A stretch of DNA of 64,000 nt from positions 124,001-188,000 of the forward strand of contig QCIV01000001.1 in the NCBI GenBank assembly GCA_003216455.1. Reading direction: 5' to 3'. Numbering within the stretch: the first letter of the stretch is position 1; every line of letters starts with the position of its first letter. Positions 31,528-39,632 of this stretch are shown one piece after another. The notes under the pieces were generated by a model, which worked only from the letters and a program-made list of their open reading frames with translations, did no database searches and was not told where the DNA came from. The position numbers and the translations under genes were made by a program. Origin of the DNA: Prochlorococcus sp. AG-402-N17 (GTDB lineage: Bacteria > Cyanobacteriota > Cyanobacteriia > PCC-6307 > Cyanobiaceae).

Positions 31528-31644
31528 ATGATACTTTTATTCATTTATCAAACTTATAATTCCTACAAATTAGATAACAAAAATCAATCCATTCTCAAAG
31601 ACACTTTATTATTAAGATCAGTCGATGCAGCTGTTGCAGAATAG
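31528..31644 (+). CDS. 38-residue ORF of unknown function
   Basis: The frame opens MILLFIYQTYNSYKLDNKNQ and ends RSVDAAVAE. A short hydrophobic start is followed by a polar remainder. It lies between a divergent gene and the palindrome at 31649-31670. It may be a leader-type peptide or non-coding. Confidence 0.3.
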   Translation: MILLFIYQTYNSYKLDNKNQSILKDTLLLRSVDAAVAE

Positions 31645-31648
31645 TAAA

Positions 31649-31670
31649 TCTGTACTATTATTAGTACAGA
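31649..31670. promoter_or_regulatory. Perfect 9-bp palindrome before the gene at 31685
   Basis: TCTGTACTA-TTAT-TAGTACAGA is an exact inverted repeat ending 14 bases before the start at 31685. It has no T-tract behind it, so it is a better operator than terminator. It does not fit the described cyanobacterial LexA spacing (GTAC-N4-GTWC). The regulator is unknown. Confidence 0.45.
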
Positions 31671-31684
31671 CGTATTATTAAGAT

Positions 31685-31891
31685 ATGAAAGTGATTTCAT
31701 CTTCTCCTTATGCCCCTTTTAATTCAAAAGAGTGGAATTCCCTAATAGGCAAAAATGCAAAGTTTGAAAATACTCCAATAAAGATTCAAAAAAAATTTTA
31801 TAGAACTTTTACTCTAAAAAAGATTGAAAAGGATAAAATTTTGCAAGAGAAGAATGAATTGCATCAACAAATGCAACTTGTATTTGGATAG
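31685..31891 (+). CDS. 68-residue basic protein of unknown function
   Basis: Starts MKVISSSPYAPFNSKEWNSL and is lysine-rich in the middle (FYRTFTLKKIEKDKILQEKN), with a glutamine-rich helical end HQQMQLVFG. No signal or membrane segment. A strong palindrome sits just upstream, suggesting dedicated regulation. I do not recognise the family. Confidence 0.55.
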   Translation: MKVISSSPYAPFNSKEWNSLIGKNAKFENTPIKIQKKFYRTFTLKKIEKDKILQEKNELHQQMQLVFG

Positions 31892-31981
31892 AAAAATATT
31901 AACTAACAATCTTTTTATTGAATATTATTTTACGAGATCCAATTTTTTGTTAGATTAGTAGAAATACAAGAAGGATTTAAT

Positions 31982-32272
31982 TTGGCTGTAGATCGAGAAC
32001 TTTTAAAAGAAGTTACCCAAGAACTTTGGAATACCGTAAAAAAACTAAGACCTGAAATAGATCGGCAGACTCGACTTCAATTAGTTTTAAAGGCCTTATT
32101 AACTATTGGAGATTTGCCAGATCAAATGCAAGCTGCCATGGTAGTGGGTGTTTGCGCAGAAATGGATAAGAGTGATGTTGATAATGTTGAAACTGATTTA
32201 CAAACTAATGATTCAAGCGGAGTTGATAATTCTACAGGCAGAAAAGTAGTTAGAAGAAGTTCAGCTAAATGA
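31982..32272 (+). CDS. Conserved picocyanobacterial protein, probably TIGR03894 family
   Basis: This 96-residue protein uses a TTG start at 31982 (the next in-frame ATG is far inside). Residues 1-60 form a compact helical domain (RELLKEVTQELWNTVKKLRP, then RLQLVLKALLTIGDLPDQMQ) followed by an acidic linker and a basic end GRKVVRRSSAK. The pattern recalls a small hypothetical family restricted to Prochlorococcus and marine Synechococcus. It is likely soluble. The function is unknown. Confidence 0.65.
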   Translation: MAVDRELLKEVTQELWNTVKKLRPEIDRQTRLQLVLKALLTIGDLPDQMQAAMVVGVCAEMDKSDVDNVETDLQTNDSSGVDNSTGRKVVRRSSAK

Positions 32273-32283
32273 ACCTTAAACGA

Positions 32284-32487
32284 TCATCCTTTAATTTTCT
32301 TTGATTCGTTTTTATTAAGTCTATTGAATAGGTAATATGAAATTACAAGTAAGAGAGGAACGAATATTGAATGTAAAGTCATCATTAATTCTGTTTGGCC
32401 CATCCCTATAAGATTTGACTCGCTTGGAAGTTGTTCTGACCAAGTGCCAACTAAATGCCAGGCTTGAGGAATTGATAAGAAAAACAT
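32284..32487 (-). CDS. 67-residue membrane protein of unknown function
   Basis: It has an amphipathic N-terminus (MFFLSIPQAWHLVGTWSEQL), a predicted membrane helix at about 40-57 (IFVPLLLVISYYLFNRL) and a lysine-rich cytosolic end. It is convergent with the TIGR03894-like gene across 11 bases and downstream of the CrtISO-like gene in the same orientation. Not recognised. Confidence 0.55.
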   Translation of the reverse strand: MFFLSIPQAWHLVGTWSEQLPSESNLIGMGQTELMMTLHSIFVPLLLVISYYLFNRLNKNESKKIKG

Positions 32488-32604
32488 ATAAGAGCTATAA
32501 GTTATGTTTATGTTCAGATAAAGATTATCATTATTGAACGTTTTTGCTTTCTTTATTCTTATTTCTTAACTAAGTATTTGTAGCGTTATGAAAAAGAACT
32601 TGAT

Positions 32605-34134
32605 TCATAAATTTATTTTCTTAAGAAGAGTTTTAAATTCTTTTTTACCAATAATTTTTTCGGCTGCGTAAGCACCACTTGCTGAAACAGCAGGAATTCC
32701 AATACCTGGAAATGTACTTGCACCGCAAGTAAATAAATTTTTCACTGGAGTTTTGCAGCCTGGGAAAAGACCTTTTGCTGCAGATAATGCAGGGCCGTAA
32801 CTACCGCAATAGGTATTGGTGAATTTTTTATGAGTGATTGGGGTTCCTAGCATCTTTAAATCAATCCTTTCATCTATGTCAGGGATGAATTTTCGCACTG
32901 TATTAAGGAATATTGAACATCTTTCTTCTTTCAAATTTCTATAGGTTAATTCCTCTGGATTAAGGTTTTCCCAAATTTCCCAAGGTTCATTTGCGGGAGT
33001 ATATCCATGAAGAACATGTTTCCCTTTAGGGGCCATATTTTTATCTAAAACAGATGGGATTGAAAATACAGCTATATTTCTTTCTGCGGTTATACCCTTT
33101 TCCCACTCATCAACATATATCGCATGTATTGGCAAATCTTCAAGACCATCAGCATCAAAACCTAGATGTATATGTAGGAAAGAATCACATTTATTAGGGC
33201 TCAAAACTTTTGTATTCCATTTTTTTGAAATTTCATTTGGAATTAACTTTTTTAAATTCCAAACATCCGTATTCGTGACAACAGATTCACAACTATAACT
33301 AGAACCATTGTTAAGAGTTATACCTGTCGCTAAATCTTTGTTGAAGTTAATTGTCTTTACTCTCGAAGATAGAATTAATTCTCCTCCGTTTTTTTTAAAT
33401 CCATTAATCAATGCTTTTACGATAGATTCACTACCTCCTTTGGGATATTCAAGGTATGAATTTGGTTCAAACCATTCGTTAAATAAAGTAGCCATCGCAG
33501 CTGTATTTGTATCATGCATTGACATACCACTTATCAAAAAGCTCAATAAATCAACCCAATTTCTTAGAAAAGGATCCTCTAGATGATTATTTACTAAATT
33601 TCCAAAACCCTTATTAATTTTTGGTATTTGCTTGATATTAGGCAAAAATTTTGAGGTTAAATTTATTAGATCTAAGAAATTTATTGATTCGGGAGAAAAT
33701 GAGAGTAAAGGTATTTCATTTATTATTTTGCTAAGAGGTTTTATTCCGGAAATAAATGATTCCCATTCTTTAACAGATTTCTCACCTCTTAAAGTTTTAA
33801 TTGTTTGTTTAAAAGGTTCTTCCCCCACATCAAGATTAAAATTGCCTTCTGGGACAATTACTTTCCAACCTTTGTATTGAAATAGTTCAACTTCTTCATC
33901 AAGTAATTTAAGAATTTGCCCTAAGGGATTAGTTGTCGGCCATTTACCTATTCCACTCCACAATGAAGGACCTGATTCGAAGGTGTAACCTTTTCTTTTG
34001 AAACTATGAGCAACACCTCCAGGTTGAGTATGTGCTTCACATATAAGAACTTTTTTGCCTGATAAAGCAAGAATCGAACCGCAACATAATCCACCTATTC
34101 CACTACCAATTATTACTACATCGTATTTGTTCAT
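32605..34134 (-). CDS. CrtISO-like FAD-dependent oxidoreductase (carotenoid isomerase/desaturase family)
   Basis: This 509-residue flavoprotein has the dinucleotide motif VVIIGSGIGGLCCGSILALS at residues 6-25, the flavin-proximal PGGVAHSFKRKGYTFESG (about 42-59), and a C-terminal GASTFPGIGIPAVSASGAYA (about 474-493) typical of CrtI/CrtISO-type enzymes. Relatives isomerise or desaturate carotenoids in the thylakoid membrane. Several paralogues exist in picocyanobacteria, so the exact substrate cannot be set from sequence alone. It is monocistronic. Confidence 0.82.
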   Translation of the reverse strand: MNKYDVVIIGSGIGGLCCGSILALSGKKVLICEAHTQPGGVAHSFKRKGYTFESGPSLWSGIGKWPTTNPLGQILKLLDEEVELFQYKGWKVIVPEGNFNLDVGEEPFKQTIKTLRGEKSVKEWESFISGIKPLSKIINEIPLLSFSPESINFLDLINLTSKFLPNIKQIPKINKGFGNLVNNHLEDPFLRNWVDLLSFLISGMSMHDTNTAAMATLFNEWFEPNSYLEYPKGGSESIVKALINGFKKNGGELILSSRVKTINFNKDLATGITLNNGSSYSCESVVTNTDVWNLKKLIPNEISKKWNTKVLSPNKCDSFLHIHLGFDADGLEDLPIHAIYVDEWEKGITAERNIAVFSIPSVLDKNMAPKGKHVLHGYTPANEPWEIWENLNPEELTYRNLKEERCSIFLNTVRKFIPDIDERIDLKMLGTPITHKKFTNTYCGSYGPALSAAKGLFPGCKTPVKNLFTCGASTFPGIGIPAVSASGAYAAEKIIGKKEFKTLLKKINL

Positions 34135-34173
34135 TAAATATTTACTTTAATCTTCTCTTGAAACTAATTCGTT

Positions 34174-34284
34174 TTAGACGAATATATTAGTTGAAGTTGT
34201 AATACTCAGAACAACAGCTAGGAAAAATATGTAAGGGACAGCTTTTAGAGGTATGTATCCTTGGCCTTTAGAAATAAAATCCAT
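34174..34284 (-). CDS. 36-residue single-helix membrane microprotein
   Basis: Frame MDFISKGQGYIPLKAVPYIF continues FLAVVLSITTSTNIFV. One membrane helix occupies about 16-30, with a short N-terminal polar segment. It precedes the CrtISO-like gene on the same strand by about 40 bases, so it may be its leader cistron. Not recognised. Confidence 0.45.
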   Translation of the reverse strand: MDFISKGQGYIPLKAVPYIFFLAVVLSITTSTNIFV

Positions 34285-34458
34285 AAGATTAGTTACTTAA
34301 TGTAAATATATTAACGAGATCTTGTTCCTTATGTGTGCCAAAAAAATTATTTTTTGGAAATATATTGAAACAAAGAAATCTTTTTGTAGAGATTTTTTGA
34401 TTAAGAACATTTTTTTATGAAGTTATCTTAGTATTTGAGTCTTAGATTAAAATCTATT

Positions 34459-34944
34459 ATGAAACACTTTCCTGATATTAATGAGATAAAACTATTAGAA
34501 AAAAATTCTCAAAAAAATGGTAGCGGAATTGTATATGAGGAATTGTTAGGAATATGGAAGTTTAAGTGTGTATGGGGAAAGGAGTCAGATGAAATCAAAA
34601 ATATACCTAGTTCGATTCTCCAAGTATTGTCGGCAAGACTCGAATTAAAAATTAAAAATAAAGAGGATCAAATAAATTATGAAATAAAAAATTCAATAAA
34701 TTTCGGATTATTAAATATTACTTTTATAGGTAGCGCAGAATTAAAAGGGCTTAGACCTCTATTGGCTTTTTATTTTGAAGAATTGAAAATTAGTATTAGT
34801 AGTATTCTAATATTTAATAAGGAATTAAAAAAACCAGAAGATAAAAAAATGCCTTTTTTCTCACTTGTAGGAATTAGCACTAAAGATGATTGGTTATGTG
34901 CTCGAGGCAGGGGCGGAGGGCTTGCAATATGGGTTAAGTCTTAA
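34459..34944 (+). CDS. Conserved cyanobacterial protein of unknown function, possibly PAP/fibrillin-like
   Basis: I prefer ATG 34459 (MKHFPDINEIKLLEKN); a TTG at 34435 adds eight residues. The 161-residue protein has a beta-rich core (SGIVYEELLGIWKFKCVWGK; ARLELKIKNKEDQINYEIKN) and ends DDWLCARGRGGGLAIWVKS. A lipocalin-like series of strands and this glycine-rich last strand resemble plastid-lipid-associated proteins, but the similarity is weak and the assignment tentative. It converges on the Nif11-type gene. Confidence 0.6.
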   Translation: MKHFPDINEIKLLEKNSQKNGSGIVYEELLGIWKFKCVWGKESDEIKNIPSSILQVLSARLELKIKNKEDQINYEIKNSINFGLLNITFIGSAELKGLRPLLAFYFEELKISISSILIFNKELKKPEDKKMPFFSLVGISTKDDWLCARGRGGGLAIWVKS

Positions 34945-34945
34945 T

Positions 34946-35161
34946 TTAGTGGTATTCTCCTGGATGGTCTACCTTTCTAACGGTAACTTTATCAACTTTT
35001 TGTCCATTAAATCTTAAGAGATCATCTCCTGAAAAGTCATAACCTAAGCTTTGACCTATTAGGGCTACATCATCCGCTGTGGAGGATGTAGTAACTTGCT
35101 CTTTTAAGTCTTCATCAGATTGCATCTTAATTAAAAATTTTCTTATTTCAGAAAAACTCAT
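34946..35161 (-). CDS. Nif11-type leader-like small protein without Cys-rich core
   Basis: This 71-residue protein begins MSFSEIRKFLIKMQSDEDLK and has LGYDFSGDDLL at about 38-48, the usual Nif11 leader-domain pattern (helix, then G-Y-x-F-s-x-x-E/D-L). Nif11-type domains serve as leader peptides of lanthipeptides, including some in marine picocyanobacteria. After the leader here come only about 20 residues ending VRKVDHPGEYH, with no cysteine, serine cluster or GG cleavage site. It may be a stand-alone regulatory Nif11 protein rather than a precursor. No modification enzyme is nearby. Confidence 0.7.
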   Translation of the reverse strand: MSFSEIRKFLIKMQSDEDLKEQVTTSSTADDVALIGQSLGYDFSGDDLLRFNGQKVDKVTVRKVDHPGEYH

Positions 35162-35252
35162 TACTAGAATTTGATAGATTGATGTTAAAAAAATTTATAA
35201 AATCTTTTTCTTAGTAAGAACAAGATAAATAGATAATCATTATACTATTTTT

Positions 35253-35570
35253 ATGACTTACTTATTCCTCTATATAGTTGGCATAGTTTTAATATGGTGG
35301 ACATATCGTGTTGGTTGGCTTGAGGCTCTCAAAACAGTAGTTAAAGTTATAGTTCCCTCAGCGCTTATTATTTTATTTAACATTAAAGCCGGAAGATTAC
35401 TTTTTAAAAGTCCTGTAGTCGGTTTGGTTAGCGCTTTGCCTACCTCTATTTTTATTTTTAGAGGTTCATTGCCTTTAGTTAGTTATATAAATAACTGGAT
35501 TGAAAATAAAATAAATAAGTATGATGATTCGGAAGTTATAGATACTGATTCTGTGCCTTTAGATGATTAA
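35253..35570 (+). CDS. Membrane protein of unknown function
   Basis: This 105-residue protein has hydrophobic segments at about 2-17 (YLFLYIVGIVLIWWTY), 26-45 and 56-80, ending in an acidic tail DDSEVIDTDSVPLDD. It is probably an inner-membrane or thylakoid protein with two or three helices. Not recognised. It is convergent with the gene at 35577. Confidence 0.6.
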   Translation: MTYLFLYIVGIVLIWWTYRVGWLEALKTVVKVIVPSALIILFNIKAGRLLFKSPVVGLVSALPTSIFIFRGSLPLVSYINNWIENKINKYDDSEVIDTDSVPLDD

Positions 35571-35576
35571 TTTAAT

Positions 35577-35969
35577 TTAATCAAAGCCAAGAAATAATTC
35601 TTTGTGTACAACAAGAACATCAAATAAAGTTGTTCCATGAATAGGACTTAATGGGATTTTGTCTATATTTAATGCTTCTGCGCAAATTAAATGAGCATCC
35701 CATTTTGTATCGTGATCACTTATTTCAATTGACCACTCAATTACTTTTTTAAAATGATCTGGCATCTCCGAACCAATTTTTCTGCAAATTTGACAGAGAA
35801 TTGTCAAAAGAGGAGGCTTTGATGGCCTTTTTAAATCTTTAATAAGACTAGGCTGTGTAAAGACACTTGTATAGCGAATGTAATCTATCAATTCATATTC
35901 TTCTTTAGTAAGAGCTGCTTTATTTAATGCTCTTTCAAATTCGTCTATTGGAGTTATGGGCCTATCCAA
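35577..35969 (-). CDS. Conserved soluble protein of unknown function
   Basis: This 130-residue helical protein contains DRPITPIDEFERALNKAALT at the start and LLTILCQICRKIGSEMP and WDAHLICAEALNIDKIPLSP later. The pattern looks like a conserved cyanobacterial family and has no membrane segments. It lies 4 bases downstream of tatA on the same strand, so it may be cotranscribed with it. Function unknown. Confidence 0.6.
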   Translation of the reverse strand: MDRPITPIDEFERALNKAALTKEEYELIDYIRYTSVFTQPSLIKDLKRPSKPPLLTILCQICRKIGSEMPDHFKKVIEWSIEISDHDTKWDAHLICAEALNIDKIPLSPIHGTTLFDVLVVHKELFLGFD

Positions 35970-35973
35970 GATA

Positions 35974-36264
35974 TTAGTTATTGCTGTTCTCTTTATTTGA
36001 AAAATTATTGTTTTCTGAATCTATTTTTTCTTGATTAATTTCATTGGCTTGATTGCTTTCTATAGATTTAAGAGATTCATCTTTATCTTCTTCGTTCATA
36101 ACTTGATCGATTTCATTTTGAAATTCATTCGACGCTTTTTTAAGACTTTTCAAAGTTTTGCCAAGCTGTTTTCCTAATTCTGGAAGCTTTTTTGGACCAA
36201 AAATTAAAAGAGCTAAGATAAGTATTACAGTAACTTCAGGCAAACCTACACCAAAAATATTCAT
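35974..36264 (-). CDS. tatA: Twin-arginine translocase subunit TatA/E
   Basis: This 96-residue protein starts MNIFGVGLPEVTVILILALL, a short membrane helix followed by the hinge FGPKKLPELGKQLGKTLKSL and an acidic, Asn-rich tail. This is the standard TatA layout. It forms the pore for folded-protein export across the thylakoid and plasma membrane. No tatC lies in the window. Confidence 0.93.
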   Translation of the reverse strand: MNIFGVGLPEVTVILILALLIFGPKKLPELGKQLGKTLKSLKKASNEFQNEIDQVMNEEDKDESLKSIESNQANEINQEKIDSENNNFSNKENSNN

Positions 36265-36354
36265 AGCTGATAACTATTTAACTAATTAGGTAATCTATTA
36301 TTAAATATAGTCAAATCATGCGGGAATTTCATTCTTGGAATAGCTTTATTAATA

Positions 36355-36492
36355 TTAAAAAATTTTGAAAAATATTATTGTTATTAATACTCCTTTAAAG
36401 AAAACTAACCAAAGTAATTGATAATCGCTCAATTTGAATTTTTTTTGGTACCAATTTATAAGAGTTTTATGTTTATCAATTAATTTCCTCAT
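36355..36492 (-). CDS. 45-residue membrane microprotein
   Basis: The frame MRKLIDKHKTLINWYQKKFK continues into a hydrophobic C-terminal helix (LLWLVFFKGVLITIIFFKIF). A basic, amphipathic N-terminus with a membrane tail suggests a tail-anchored peptide. It occupies a 400-base gap left of tatA. Not recognised. Confidence 0.45.
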   Translation of the reverse strand: MRKLIDKHKTLINWYQKKFKLSDYQLLWLVFFKGVLITIIFFKIF

Positions 36493-36671
36493 TTTCACTG
36501 AGATTATTTATTACTATCACTTATTTTATCTTAATTTTTTTTATTATAATTTTTATAGAAATACTAGATTCAATTCAAACTAAATTATTCTATTAAATTT
36601 TAATCTTTTTCTAAATTAATTTTTTTCTAAATTATTGAAACTATTCGCTAAATATCTATTATCTTAAAAAA

Positions 36672-36911
36672 ATGAAGTACTTATTTGTTGTTTTTTACCT
36701 ATTTTTTCTAATTTATCCCGCTGAAGCCGTTACTACAAAAATGTTTAAAGTATTGGATACGTGTGCAAGATATCGACTCGGTGAGATTAATGCTAACGAG
36801 GCTATAGAAAAACTAAAATTAAAATTAACTAATTCTTCCGCTAGTCAGCCAAAGGACCTAGTAAAAAAATATTGCTCAGTATTTACTCCAAATGAAAAAA
36901 TTGAATTTTAA
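36672..36911 (+). CDS. Secreted 79-residue protein of unknown function
   Basis: A signal peptide MKYLFVVFYLFFLIYPAEAV with likely cleavage after AEA is followed by about 60 residues with two cysteines (TCARYRLGEINANEAIEKL and KKYCSVF) that could pair in the periplasm. The small helical two-cysteine layout is common among picocyanobacterial unknowns. It has no operon partner. Confidence 0.6.
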   Translation: MKYLFVVFYLFFLIYPAEAVTTKMFKVLDTCARYRLGEINANEAIEKLKLKLTNSSASQPKDLVKKYCSVFTPNEKIEF

Positions 36912-36927
36912 TCTTAGCATTACATAT

Positions 36928-37062
36928 TTAATTATTCTTTTTTGAATAATCTTTAGCTTTGTTTCGTATTTCTTTAACTTTTTTAAAATTAGTTATTTTT
37001 AAGTTAAAAATAACTCCCAAAAAAAGAATAAGAAATAAAAAAATATAAATTATTAATTCCAT
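36928..37062 (-). CDS. 44-residue membrane microprotein
   Basis: The frame MELIIYIFLFLILFLGVIFN is followed by a strongly basic end (KKVKEIRNKAKDYSKKNN). One helix plus a cationic tail is a typical small membrane peptide. It converges on the secreted 79-residue gene with a 16-base gap. Not recognised. Confidence 0.45.
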   Translation of the reverse strand: MELIIYIFLFLILFLGVIFNLKITNFKKVKEIRNKAKDYSKKNN

Positions 37063-37226
37063 ATTATTGAATTAATAAATTCACTATAGTTAAATTCACC
37101 CTAGTTTATTTCAATAATTTTTTAGTATCTTTTAAAACAAAAAAACTGACTTTAATATCAGTTATTTACTTTAAGGCCACAATAAAAACATATTAACCTC
37201 TAATATGTAACTTTATAAGAATCATT

Positions 37227-37676
37227 GTGCAGATTGGAGATAAAATTCCAGAATTTTCTTTACTGGATCAAAATGGAGTAAAAAGATCAAATAAGGGTTT
37301 AAAAAATCCCCTTGTTTTGTTTTTTTATCCAAAAGATGATACGCCCGGTTGCACTATAGAAGTTTGCGGATTTAGAGATAAATATGACTTATTTAAAGTA
37401 TTAGGTGCACAAGTTTGGGGAGTAAGTAATGGGAGTACCTCAAGTCATTTGGCATTTGCTAATAAAAATAAATTACAATATCCATTACTTTGTGATACGA
37501 ATGACTCTCTTAGGAAAACTTTTAAAGTTCCAAAAGTATTAGGTTTTATGGATGGTAGGGTAACTTACGTTATTGATCGCAAAGGGACAGTTAGGCATAT
37601 TTTTAGAGATTTATTGAATGGTCCTGAACACATCAAAGAGGCTATTAGAGTACTTAAGGAAATTCAAAATCAATAA
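37227..37676 (+). CDS. bcp: Thiol peroxidase, PrxQ/BCP family peroxiredoxin
   Basis: GTG start at 37227; 149 residues. The thioredoxin fold carries PKDDTPGCTIEVCGFRD with peroxidatic Cys42 and resolving Cys47, the close pair diagnostic of PrxQ. It reduces peroxides using thioredoxin, which matters because Prochlorococcus lacks catalase. The second Cys is present, so it should act as an atypical 2-Cys enzyme. It appears monocistronic. Confidence 0.93.
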   Translation: MQIGDKIPEFSLLDQNGVKRSNKGLKNPLVLFFYPKDDTPGCTIEVCGFRDKYDLFKVLGAQVWGVSNGSTSSHLAFANKNKLQYPLLCDTNDSLRKTFKVPKVLGFMDGRVTYVIDRKGTVRHIFRDLLNGPEHIKEAIRVLKEIQNQ

Positions 37677-37743
37677 ATTATTATTCAAATAATTTTAGAT
37701 TAATAAGTTTTGTTTTATTATAGTTTCAGCTTTTTTTTAGTAT

Positions 37744-38016
37744 ATGAAGAAAATGGGAATGCAGGCTGTTGATCTTGCTATTCAAAATGGAGTGGATCTT
37801 GACGGTACTCCAATCCCTCAAAAAATGCTAGATCTATACAACAGAATTATGGATGAGGAGAGTAAAAGAAAAAGGAGTGGTGTTAAAAAATCAATGAGAA
37901 ATAGATGCGTCAAAACCGGTTCTAAGCATTTTGATAAAGAAACATTGAATCAATTATTAATAGACTCGGGATGGGAAGGTCTCAAAGAAAAGGAAATTTT
38001 ATTTTTTTATAATTAA
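37744..38016 (+). CDS. Small basic conserved protein of unknown function
   Basis: This 90-residue protein has DLAIQNGVDLDGTPIPQKML early, then a lysine/arginine cluster (EESKRKRSGVKKSMRNRCVK) and a helical end LNQLLIDSGWEGLKEKEI. The charge suggests nucleic-acid contact, but no named domain is evident. It stands alone 68 bases after the peroxiredoxin gene. Confidence 0.6.
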   Translation: MKKMGMQAVDLAIQNGVDLDGTPIPQKMLDLYNRIMDEESKRKRSGVKKSMRNRCVKTGSKHFDKETLNQLLIDSGWEGLKEKEILFFYN

Positions 38017-38116
38017 AAAAAATTTTTAATTATCTTAAAATTACATATCATAATTTTTACTTATATTAAAAAACTGAGAACTAATTAAATATTTTTTTAG
38101 ATCTAATTTTTTTAAA

Positions 38117-38461
38117 TTATTTAAACCATCCTTTTTTGTTAGAGGACATTATTTCCTCTTTTTCAGCTTTTGTTTTATTACTTGCATTTTTGAAAGCCAA
38201 GTTGGCTTCTATAACTGTAATTATTGATATGAAAAAAAGACCAGAAATTCCAATTATTTGTTCATTTTGTGAAGGTTCTGAATCTCCTTGTAAAAAAATA
38301 CCTAAAGCGAACCATGCAGTACTAGCAGTGATGGTAAAAAAATAGGGTTTCCATCTTCTTTGATATAAGTAACCCGATCCTAAACCAGGAAGTAAATTTA
38401 AAAAAGATGCGACCCACCCTTTTGAAGATGCAAGTATTTCATCTTTTGAGGGATAAGACAT
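38117..38461 (-). CDS. Membrane protein with glycine-rich TM2-like motif
   Basis: This 114-residue protein has KGWVASFLNLLPGLGSGYLY then RRWKPYFFTITASTAWFALG, a second helix at about 70-90 (IIGISGLFFISIITVIEANL) and a lysine-rich tail. LLPGLGSGYLYQRRW resembles the P-G-l-G-x-x-Y-x-G/R-R turn of small TM2-type membrane proteins. Function unknown. Confidence 0.6.
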   Translation of the reverse strand: MSYPSKDEILASSKGWVASFLNLLPGLGSGYLYQRRWKPYFFTITASTAWFALGIFLQGDSEPSQNEQIIGISGLFFISIITVIEANLAFKNASNKTKAEKEEIMSSNKKGWFK

Positions 38462-38466
38462 TTACG

Positions 38467-38571
38467 TTAGGTATTTATTAAATGTGAATTTATGTAAGCA
38501 AAAGATATTGCTGCACAAATTACCCAACTAAAGGGTAAGAACATCCTTATTTTTTCTTTATTATTGTTCAT
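38467..38571 (-). CDS. 34-residue membrane microprotein
   Basis: The frame MNNNKEKIRMFLPFSWVICA continues AISFAYINSHLINT. One membrane helix lies at about 11-26. It sits directly upstream of the 114-residue membrane protein gene (6-base gap) in the same direction, so the two could be cotranscribed and act together. Not recognised. Confidence 0.5.
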   Translation of the reverse strand: MNNNKEKIRMFLPFSWVICAAISFAYINSHLINT

Positions 38572-38637
38572 TTTTTCATTATGGAAAATATTTTTAAAAT
38601 CTGTGGATTTAATAGATACTTTAAAAATAGAAGAATT

Positions 38638-38667
38638 AAAAAAGACGGTTTTTAACCGTCTTTGAAA
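38638..38667 (-). terminator. Intrinsic terminator for the gene at 38691-39041
   Basis: AAAGACGGTT-TTT-AACCGTCTTT is a perfect 10-bp stem followed on the minus strand by a T-rich run. It lies about 25 bases beyond the stop at 38691. Confidence 0.8.
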
Positions 38668-38690
38668 AAAGCAATTTCTCTAAAAATAAA

Positions 38691-39041
38691 TTATTTATCT
38701 TTTGAGGCTGAGAGTACTTTAAGTTCTTTTTTTACTTCTTTTTCTCTCTCTTCGAGATGTTTTAGTTGAGTTTTAAAAGCATCTTCAAGTCTTACTTTTT
38801 GTGTTGTAATTTCATCAAGTTCTTCTTGATGTTGGTTTTTCTTTAATTCCTTCATTTCACTATCGGAAATAACATATACAGGGCGATATGAAGGTGTTTC
38901 AAAAAGAAGATCAAACATTGAATACATAAGTGACCTTTGAATTAGTACAAATTCAATATCTGATAATTCTTTGGAATATGAAAGGATAAATACCGAAGAT
39001 ATTGATACGGTAAATACACCGAATTTCGGTTTACCTAACAT
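38691..39041 (-). CDS. Conserved protein with C-terminal coiled coil
   Basis: ATG 39041 (MLGKPKFGVFTVSISSVFIL) is preferred; GTG 39047 adds two residues. The N-terminal half is beta-like and hydrophobic in patches. The last 55 residues form a charged coiled coil (LDEITTQKVRLEDAFKTQLK, then HLEEREKEVKKELKVL). Soluble or peripheral. The family is unknown to me. It is monocistronic with its own terminator. Confidence 0.6.
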   Translation of the reverse strand: MLGKPKFGVFTVSISSVFILSYSKELSDIEFVLIQRSLMYSMFDLLFETPSYRPVYVISDSEMKELKKNQHQEELDEITTQKVRLEDAFKTQLKHLEEREKEVKKELKVLSASKDK

Positions 39042-39131
39042 AACCACCCAGTATTTACCGATCTAATTTTAAGGTATGTTTTAAAGTATTAAGGAAATTA
39101 CTCTAAAAATCTAAATCAAAAAGAACGCAAA

Positions 39132-39560
39132 ATGGATTTAAAAATTACTAAAACATTAGTAATCCCATCAAACGAAATTAAGTGGCGATTTTCCAGATCC
39201 TCGGGTCCTGGAGGACAAAATGTAAATAAAATTGAAAGCAGAGTAGAAATTATTTTTGATTTAGAAGATTCCAAAGTATTAAATGATTATCAGAAAGAAA
39301 TTCTTAAAAGAAACTTGAAAAATAAATTAGTAAATAATAGCTTACGTTTAGCGGTTCAAGAACACAGAAATCAATTATTAAATAGGCAGCTAGCTTTAAT
39401 GAAATTTAGTTCAATCATAAAAAATGCTTTAAATAAACCATTTAAATTAAGAAAATCTACACAACCTACTAAAGCATCACAAAAGAAAAGAGTTGAGGTT
39501 AAGAAAAAACGTGGCGAATTGAAAAAAAGTAGACAAAAAGAAAAAATATATCAAATATGA
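39132..39560 (+). CDS. arfB: Alternative ribosome-rescue factor ArfB (GGQ peptidyl-tRNA hydrolase)
   Basis: This 142-residue protein has SRSSGPGGQNVNKIESRVEI with the catalytic GGQ at residues 27-29 and a basic, Lys-rich C-terminal tail (KASQKKRVEVKKKRGELKKS), which inserts into the mRNA channel of stalled ribosomes. It hydrolyses peptidyl-tRNA on non-stop complexes. Length and architecture match ArfB/YaeJ. It is monocistronic. Confidence 0.95.
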   Translation: MDLKITKTLVIPSNEIKWRFSRSSGPGGQNVNKIESRVEIIFDLEDSKVLNDYQKEILKRNLKNKLVNNSLRLAVQEHRNQLLNRQLALMKFSSIIKNALNKPFKLRKSTQPTKASQKKRVEVKKKRGELKKSRQKEKIYQI

Positions 39561-39632
39561 ATAAACTAAATAAATATTTTCCTCGTAGATTGTAATCCAA
39601 GCATATGATAAATTTAATTTTATTTTGTTTTA

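Noticed and set aside
31649..31670. LexA (SOS) box
   Set aside because: The GTAC half sites are 8 bases apart, not the 4 expected for the described cyanobacterial LexA motif, and the neighbour is not a repair gene.
34946..35161. Full lanthipeptide (prochlorosin) cluster
   Set aside because: Only a Nif11-type leader is present; there is no LanM-like synthetase, transporter or Cys/Ser/Thr-rich core nearby.
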